Source: Halopseudomonas oceani
GTDB taxonomy: Bacteria > Pseudomonadota > Gammaproteobacteria > Pseudomonadales > Pseudomonadaceae
Length of the DNA: 64,000 nt
Direction: 5' to 3'
Assembly (NCBI RefSeq): GCF_002903165.1
Contig: NZ_PPSK01000014.1
Coordinates: forward strand, 35,012 to 99,011
Below the pieces are notes generated by a model. The model was not told where the DNA came from. It was given only the letters and a program-made list of their open reading frames with translations, and did no database searches. The position numbers and the translations under genes were made by a program. Positions 61,882 to 64,000 of this stretch are shown here, one piece after another; the first letter of the stretch is position 1; each line of letters opens with the position of its first letter.

Positions 61882-62676
61882 ATGAAAGCCTCCTCTCATG
61901 CCCAGACCGCGCTGATCACCGGCGCCTCCAGCGGTATCGGTGCGACCTACGCCCGCCGCCTGGCCGCCCGCGGCTATAACCTGCTGCTAGTCGCCCGCAA
62001 CGAAACACGTCTGCGGCAGCTCGCGGATGAGCTTACTGCCGCGCACGACGTGCGCGTCGATCTGCTCAGCGCCGACCTGGAACAACACGCCGACATCGAA
62101 AACGTCGCCGCCAGGCTGCGCAGCGATGAGCAGATTACCCTGCTGGTCAACAGTGCCGGCATCGCCCTGAATGGCAGCCTGGCCGAGGCCGACCTGGACA
62201 GCACCCACAGCCTGTTGCAGATCAATCTACTGGCGCTAACCATGCTCGCTAGCGCTGCTGCGGTACGCTTCAGTCTTGGCGGCGGCGGCGCGATCATCAA
62301 TATCGGCTCGGTGGTGTCGCTGCTGCCGGAGCGCTTCAACGCCATCTACAGCGCCAGTAAGGCCTACGTGCTGAGCCTGAGCCAGAGCATGCACGCCGAG
62401 TTAGCAAGCCACGGTGTGCAGGTTCAGGTGGTGTTGCCCGGAGTGACCCGCACCGAGATCTTCGAGCGCTCCGGCAGCTCGCTGGCACAGATCCCACCCA
62501 GCATGGTGATGGAGGCGGGTGATCTGGTCGATGCCGCGCTGCGCGGTTTTGATCAGGGCGAACTGGTGACCATTCCCTCCCTGCCGGACAGCAACGAATG
62601 GCACGCGCTGACCCAGGCACGGTTGCAGCTGGCGCCCAACCTGTCGCACAACCAGCCTGCGGCCCGCTACCATTGA
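61882..62676 (+). CDS. Short-chain dehydrogenase/reductase
   Basis: The 264-residue protein has the cofactor motif TGASSGIG (residues 13-20), NSAG, and the catalytic S/Y/K in IGSVVS and YSASKAY. A C-terminal extension reads LSHNQPAARYH. It reduces a carbonyl with NAD(P)H; substrate unknown. AGGAG is 7 nt before the ATG. It converges on the TetR gene, and its expression is likely set by the upstream palindrome and an unidentified regulator. Confidence 0.9.
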   Translation: MKASSHAQTALITGASSGIGATYARRLAARGYNLLLVARNETRLRQLADELTAAHDVRVDLLSADLEQHADIENVAARLRSDEQITLLVNSAGIALNGSLAEADLDSTHSLLQINLLALTMLASAAAVRFSLGGGGAIINIGSVVSLLPERFNAIYSASKAYVLSLSQSMHAELASHGVQVQVVLPGVTRTEIFERSGSSLAQIPPSMVMEAGDLVDAALRGFDQGELVTIPSLPDSNEWHALTQARLQLAPNLSHNQPAARYH

Positions 62677-62710
62677 GTCGATCCGCAGACTCGCCGCAGC
62701 GCTAATCGCG

Positions 62711-63265
62711 TCACAGGCTCGCCGACCAGATAACCTGCGCGGCAGCCTGTGCACCATCAACCAGGGCAACTCGCTGCGCCTGCTGCACCTGACTGCCGAC
62801 GATCAGCCCCTCACCAATCAGAAACAACTGGGTAGACACCACCTCTGGCTGTCGCGCGCCGGCACTGGCGCACAGGCTCAGCAGGTATTCCTGCACCTCC
62901 CGCTTGTGGCCTGCCGCCTGCTGATGCGGAGCACTGTCGGACTGCGCGAACTCCGCCGTTGCGTTGATAAACGCACAGCCGCAAAAGTCGTCTTCCTGAA
63001 CCCAGTTGGCAATGAAATCGATATAGGCCAGCGGCCGCTGTGCAGCGCCTGCCCGCTCAACGAACGTCCGCACCCGGACCATGAACTGCTCATGACGCAG
63101 TGCCAGGGCCGCATCGATCAGCACGTCCTTGCTCGGATAATGCCGATACAGGGTCTTCTTGGTGACACCTGCCTCACGGCTGAGCAGCTCAACCCCGGTC
63201 GCATGAAAACCATTGCGGTAAAACAACTGCAGCGAAGAGGCAACGATATGTTGGGCTATGTCCAT
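62711..63265 (-). CDS. TetR family regulator
   Basis: The 184-residue protein has an N-terminal HTH (LFYRNGFHATGVELLSREA) and KKTLYRHYPSKD, and an effector domain with DDFCGCAFINATAEF. The FCGCA motif may sense electrophiles. The start at 63265 has no ribosome site, because a TetR palindrome (left half 63268-63279) begins 3 nt upstream, so translation may be leaderless or start elsewhere. It is divergent from the HPP gene. Confidence 0.86.
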   Translation of the reverse strand: MDIAQHIVASSLQLFYRNGFHATGVELLSREAGVTKKTLYRHYPSKDVLIDAALALRHEQFMVRVRTFVERAGAAQRPLAYIDFIANWVQEDDFCGCAFINATAEFAQSDSAPHQQAAGHKREVQEYLLSLCASAGARQPEVVSTQLFLIGEGLIVGSQVQQAQRVALVDGAQAAAQVIWSASL

Positions 63266-63267
63266 TA

Positions 63268-63309
63268 AGTATACCGATCGGTTGACTGAAAGATACTGAT
63301 CGGTATACT
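63268..63309. promoter_or_regulatory. TetR operator between TetR and HPP genes
   Basis: AGTATACCGATC (63268-63279) and GATCGGTATACT (63298-63309) are a perfect 12-bp inverted repeat with an 18-bp spacer. Each half also contains or nearly contains the smaller palindrome ACCGATCGGT (63273-63282 and 63295-63304, one mismatch). Probably controls both divergent genes. Confidence 0.75.
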
Positions 63310-63352
63310 AGCCCGAAATCGCTTCCTTTTCACTCTTTGTCAGGATGTCCTC

Positions 63353-63853
63353 ATGTCAATCCGCCGCTTGCTGCACTCTGATGCCCCGCCCGCGCCGCCG
63401 CTGAAATTCGTTCTGCTGTCGTCGTTTGGCGCCCTTATCGCGATTGCCGTCACTGGCGGGCTGAGCGTGCTCTCCGGCATTCCGTGGCTGATGGCGCCAT
63501 TCGGGGCCAGCTGTGTGCTGGCGTTTGGCGTACCGGATTCGCCGCTGGCGCAACCGCGCGCCATTGTCGGCGGCCATCTGGTGGCGACCGCGGTCGGTCT
63601 GGCGGTCGTCACCTTACTCGGCGACAGCTGGCTGGCCTGCGCGGTCGGTGTTGCGCTGGCGCTGGCGGTCATGCAGGTCACCCGCACCGTACACGCGCCA
63701 GCCGGCGCAGATCCGCTGGTGGTGATCATGGCTCACGCGCCGCTGAGCTATCTAGTGTCTCCAGTGCTGGTCGGCTCGCTGGTTATCGTGCTGACCGCCT
63801 GGGCGGTCAACAACCTGCGCAGCCCGCGGAGCTATCCGAAGTATTGGTTGTGA
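63353..63853 (+). CDS. HPP family membrane protein
   Basis: The 166-residue protein has four predicted transmembrane helices and the HPP pattern (GASCVLAFGVPDSPLAQPRAIVGG and RTVHAPAGADPLVVIM). HPP proteins are conserved, of debated role, with nitrite transport reported for a plant/cyanobacterial member. AGGA stands 7 nt before ATG 63353. It is divergent from the TetR gene, with a shared operator. Length is typical. Confidence 0.87.
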   Translation: MSIRRLLHSDAPPAPPLKFVLLSSFGALIAIAVTGGLSVLSGIPWLMAPFGASCVLAFGVPDSPLAQPRAIVGGHLVATAVGLAVVTLLGDSWLACAVGVALALAVMQVTRTVHAPAGADPLVVIMAHAPLSYLVSPVLVGSLVIVLTAWAVNNLRSPRSYPKYWL

Positions 63854-63893
63854 GGTGGGGCGGCAAGCCTTTTTATGACAGCCCAGCAAAGAC

Positions 63894-64000
63894 CTATGCG
63901 TCTCCGTCGTTGCGCAAACGGCCAGCGTGGAAGAGGTCGGGACTAACTTCCGCGAACAGGTTTCCAGCCTGAGCGGTGGCGGAATCTGCCTTTCGCCTTT
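63894..64000 (-). CDS. Possible C-terminal fragment of a gene cut by the right edge
   Basis: A minus-strand frame enters the window at base 64000 and stays open for about 35 codons to a TAG at 63894-63896. The visible end reads GNLFAEVSPDLFHAGRLRND. No start or motif can be seen. It may be a real C-terminus or a non-coding repeat; I do not recognise it. Confidence 0.25.
   Translation of the reverse strand, partial: RRKADSATAQAGNLFAEVSPDLFHAGRLRNDGDA

Overview
The window is a stretch of chromosome from a high-GC gammaproteobacterium of the Pseudomonas lineage (Pseudomonadaceae; Halopseudomonas-like is possible but not proven). Evidence is gene content and order. The cytochrome aa3 cluster (coxB-ctaD-ctaG-coxC-SURF1-ctaA-ctaB-sco) is followed by znuBC-zur/znuA, thrB, polA, an ErsA-like sRNA, engB, cytochrome c4, dsbA, a diguanylate cyclase and an AmpDh2-like amidase. 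Further on comes the dadR/dadA-ridA-alr block. I saw no rRNA, tRNA, CRISPR, prophage or insertion-sequence transposase.

Layout. 1-7.7 kb: an ammonium transporter fused to a sensor module (cut by the left edge), an NADP-dependent reductase, a membrane diguanylate cyclase, gamma-carbonic anhydrase, oligopeptidase A with a small zinc protein, and an unknown gene. 7.7-16.6 kb: terminal oxidase and its assembly factors for heme A and copper, all on the plus strand except one small membrane protein. 16.6-19.7 kb: zinc uptake with a Zur-type palindrome between zur and znuA. 19.7-26.3 kb: membrane hydrolase, NCS1 permease, thrB, a small periplasmic protein and polA. 26.3-28.1 kb: ErsA-like sRNA with an envelope-stress-type promoter, engB, cytochrome c4. 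28.2-35.1 kb: dsbA, a phosphodiesterase-fold protein, c-di-GMP synthesis, cell-wall amidase, a fused SpmAB protein and an RNase J-like nuclease. 35.1-42.1 kb: MATE exporter and amino-acid oxidation (FAD oxidoreductase, DadR, DadA, RidA, Alr, XRE-cupin regulator). 42.1-49.5 kb: a MexEF-OprN-like tripartite pump with a divergent AraC regulator. 49.5-52.1 kb: small envelope and stress proteins (DUF4136, BON, DUF2383, DUF1328). 52.1-64 kb: thioesterase and TetR, a divergent phosphoketolase-like enzyme, a P-type ATPase co-oriented with a beta-CASP nuclease, redox proteins, an SDR with a striking upstream palindrome, and a TetR/HPP pair.

Most of the window is conserved housekeeping sequence. The points most worth a second look are the Amt-PAS fusion, the ErsA-like locus, paired GCTTGNN heptamer arrays at two intergenic sites, the divergent phosphoketolase, the P-type ATPase lacking a usual M6 aspartate, a terminator placed just before alr, a possible 22-residue peptide gene, and several strong palindromes that look like operators. 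I did not find an obviously new multi-gene system.
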